Source: Candidatus Acetothermia bacterium (GTDB lineage: Bacteria; Bipolaricaulota; Bipolaricaulia; UBA7950; UBA9294). Taken from it: DNA of 7,542 bases. Of the stretch, positions 7,049 to 7,542 are shown in pieces. The translations under genes and the position numbers were made by a program. Each line of letters opens with the position of its first letter. The stretch's first letter is position 1. Below the pieces are notes generated by a model that was not told the DNA's origin, ran no database searches, and worked only from the letters and a program-made list of their open reading frames with translations. The stretch covers positions 1 through 7,542 of the forward strand of contig DQCH01000018.1 in assembly GCA_003545155.1 (NCBI GenBank), given 5' to 3'.

Positions 7049-7231
7049 TTAGGCGCTGATCGCGCCGACTGGACACTGATCGACCGCGTCCTGAATGCAG
7101 GCAGCGTTTAAGTCAGCATCGGCCTTGACCTGCCCTGTTCCATCCGGCCCTTCCTCGAACACCTCGGGACAGACCTGGGAGCACAGACCACAGCTGACGC
7201 AGAGATCCTTATCCACCGTTGGGTTTGGCAT
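7049..7231 (-). CDS. Single-cluster ferredoxin, Thermotoga type
   Basis: A 60-residue ferredoxin, a small cytosolic electron carrier. The cluster loop CVSCGLCSQVCP gives Cys11, Cys14, Cys17 and Cys21, with Cys45 and Cys53 (CPVGAI) later. By comparison with the Thermotoga maritima ferredoxin, as I recall it, Cys11, Cys14, Cys17 and Cys53 should bind one [4Fe-4S] cluster, while Cys21 and Cys45, in place of a second cluster, probably form a disulfide. The ATG at 7229-7231 has AGGAGG five nt upstream. A longer frame from a GTG at 7279 would add 16 residues, lacks support and would cross the predicted -10 box. It is preceded by its own promoter and followed by a hairpin terminator, so it is probably a single-gene unit. 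Its redox partner is not in the window. Confidence 0.95.
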   Translation of the reverse strand: MPNPTVDKDLCVSCGLCSQVCPEVFEEGPDGTGQVKADADLNAACIQDAVDQCPVGAISA

Positions 7232-7246
7232 TATTTCCTCCTCCTT
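7232..7246 (-). promoter_or_regulatory. Ribosome binding site deciding the ferredoxin start
   Basis: AAGGAGGAGG (7246-7237 on the minus strand) is five bases before the ATG at 7231. It supports the 60-residue product over the longer frame beginning at 7279. Confidence 0.85.
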
Positions 7247-7267
7247 CGGATAAAAGTCTTTCTCGGA

Positions 7268-7296
7268 AATATAACACACCGCACGGACAAGACCAA
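7268..7296 (-). promoter_or_regulatory. Ferredoxin promoter
   Basis: On the minus strand TTGGTC (7296-7291), a 17-nt spacer and TATATT (7273-7268, five of six matches) form a sigma-70-like promoter. Transcription would start near 7261, giving a leader of about 30 nt that contains the strong ribosome site. The -35 box is only three of six, but spacing and position fit well. Confidence 0.55.
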
Positions 7297-7301
7297 CCTC
7301 T

Positions 7302-7330
7302 TTGGCGAAGTGAGTGACATGCGATATAGT
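7302..7330 (+). promoter_or_regulatory. Promoter of the plus-strand secreted-protein gene
   Basis: TTGGCG (7302-7307, four of six), a 17-nt spacer and TATAGT (7325-7330, five of six) form a good sigma-70-like promoter. The predicted start near 7337 leaves a leader of about 27 nt carrying AGGAGG at 7349-7354, nine bases before the ATG. Its -35 box lies five bases from that of the divergent ferredoxin promoter. Confidence 0.62.
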
Positions 7331-7363
7331 AGGTGAACAAATCGTTCTAGGAGGGGGAAAAAG

Positions 7364-7542
7364 ATGAAGAGATTTTTCTTATTTGTTAGTTGTTTACTGC
7401 TGTTAGTGCCGTTTACTGTGGTTGGCCAAGATGAGGTGGCGGATCTAGAAGCGGCACTGGCGCTCTTCCCAGGTACCGACGTGATGATCGAGTACTCTGA
7501 TGAGGGGCGGGCGCAGTTAGAGGCAGCTATCGACGCGTTTAG
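7364..7542 (+). CDS. Secreted protein of unknown function, N-terminal part only
   Basis: An open frame of 59 codons plus two bases runs from the ATG at 7364 to the window edge with no stop. AGGAGG (7349-7354) lies nine bases upstream and a promoter precedes it, so the start is well supported. The first 21 residues are a clear signal peptide: MKRFF, then a hydrophobic core to about residue 20, with likely cleavage around VVG-QD. A Cys at residue 10 sits inside the hydrophobic core rather than in a lipobox, so a lipoprotein is unlikely. The visible mature part is acidic and rich in Ala, Glu and Leu (EVADLEAALALFPG, then RAQLEAAIDAF), consistent with helices such as TPR-like repeats, but too short for a family call. 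It is the only gene in the window on this strand and is divergent from ferredoxin. Confidence 0.82.
   Translation, partial: MKRFFLFVSCLLLLVPFTVVGQDEVADLEAALALFPGTDVMIEYSDEGRAQLEAAIDAF

Noticed and set aside
7232..7279. Sixteen-residue extension of ferredoxin from a GTG
   Set aside because: No ribosome site precedes it, it covers the predicted promoter -10 box, and the family starts close to the first cluster cysteine.

Overview
The window looks like ordinary chromosomal DNA from a bacterium of moderate GC content, with compact gene spacing. There are no mobile elements, CRISPR arrays, tRNAs or rRNAs that I can see. Several genes resemble those of deep-branching thermophilic or anaerobic bacteria: a single-cluster ferredoxin with the Thermotoga-type cysteine pattern, a short (about 409 aa) S-adenosylhomocysteinase of the archaeal/Thermotoga type, and a geranylgeranyl-reductase-like flavoprotein. 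An uncultured lineage such as Bipolaricaulota (Acetothermia) would fit, but that is inference, not something the sequence proves.

Layout: seven genes lie on the minus strand and one on the plus strand at the right edge. In transcription order (right to left) the minus-strand genes are ferredoxin (7231-7049), a hairpin terminator, patatin-like phospholipase (6884-5997), EamA/DMT transporter (5971-5087), S-adenosylhomocysteinase (5103-3874), carboxy-terminal processing protease (3816-2644), geranylgeranyl-reductase-like FAD enzyme (2541-1324) and an O-antigen-ligase-like membrane protein (1311 to beyond base 1). A small secreted protein of unknown function starts at 7364 on the plus strand and runs off the right edge.

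The genes fall into likely units. Patatin, transporter and S-adenosylhomocysteinase are tightly packed: a 25-nt gap, then a 17-nt overlap with a strong ribosome binding site. The protease has its own short upstream gap with a weak candidate promoter. The flavoprotein and the O-antigen-ligase-like gene are 12 nt apart and probably co-translated. The ferredoxin is probably a single-gene unit, driven by a promoter that sits back to back with the plus-strand promoter of the secreted protein.

No clearly novel system is visible. The points most worth a second look are the flavoprotein/glycan-ligase pair (possible saturation of a polyprenyl carrier), the coupled transporter/S-adenosylhomocysteinase pair, the compact divergent promoter with an inverted repeat of its two -35 boxes, and the run of hairpins after the ferredoxin gene.
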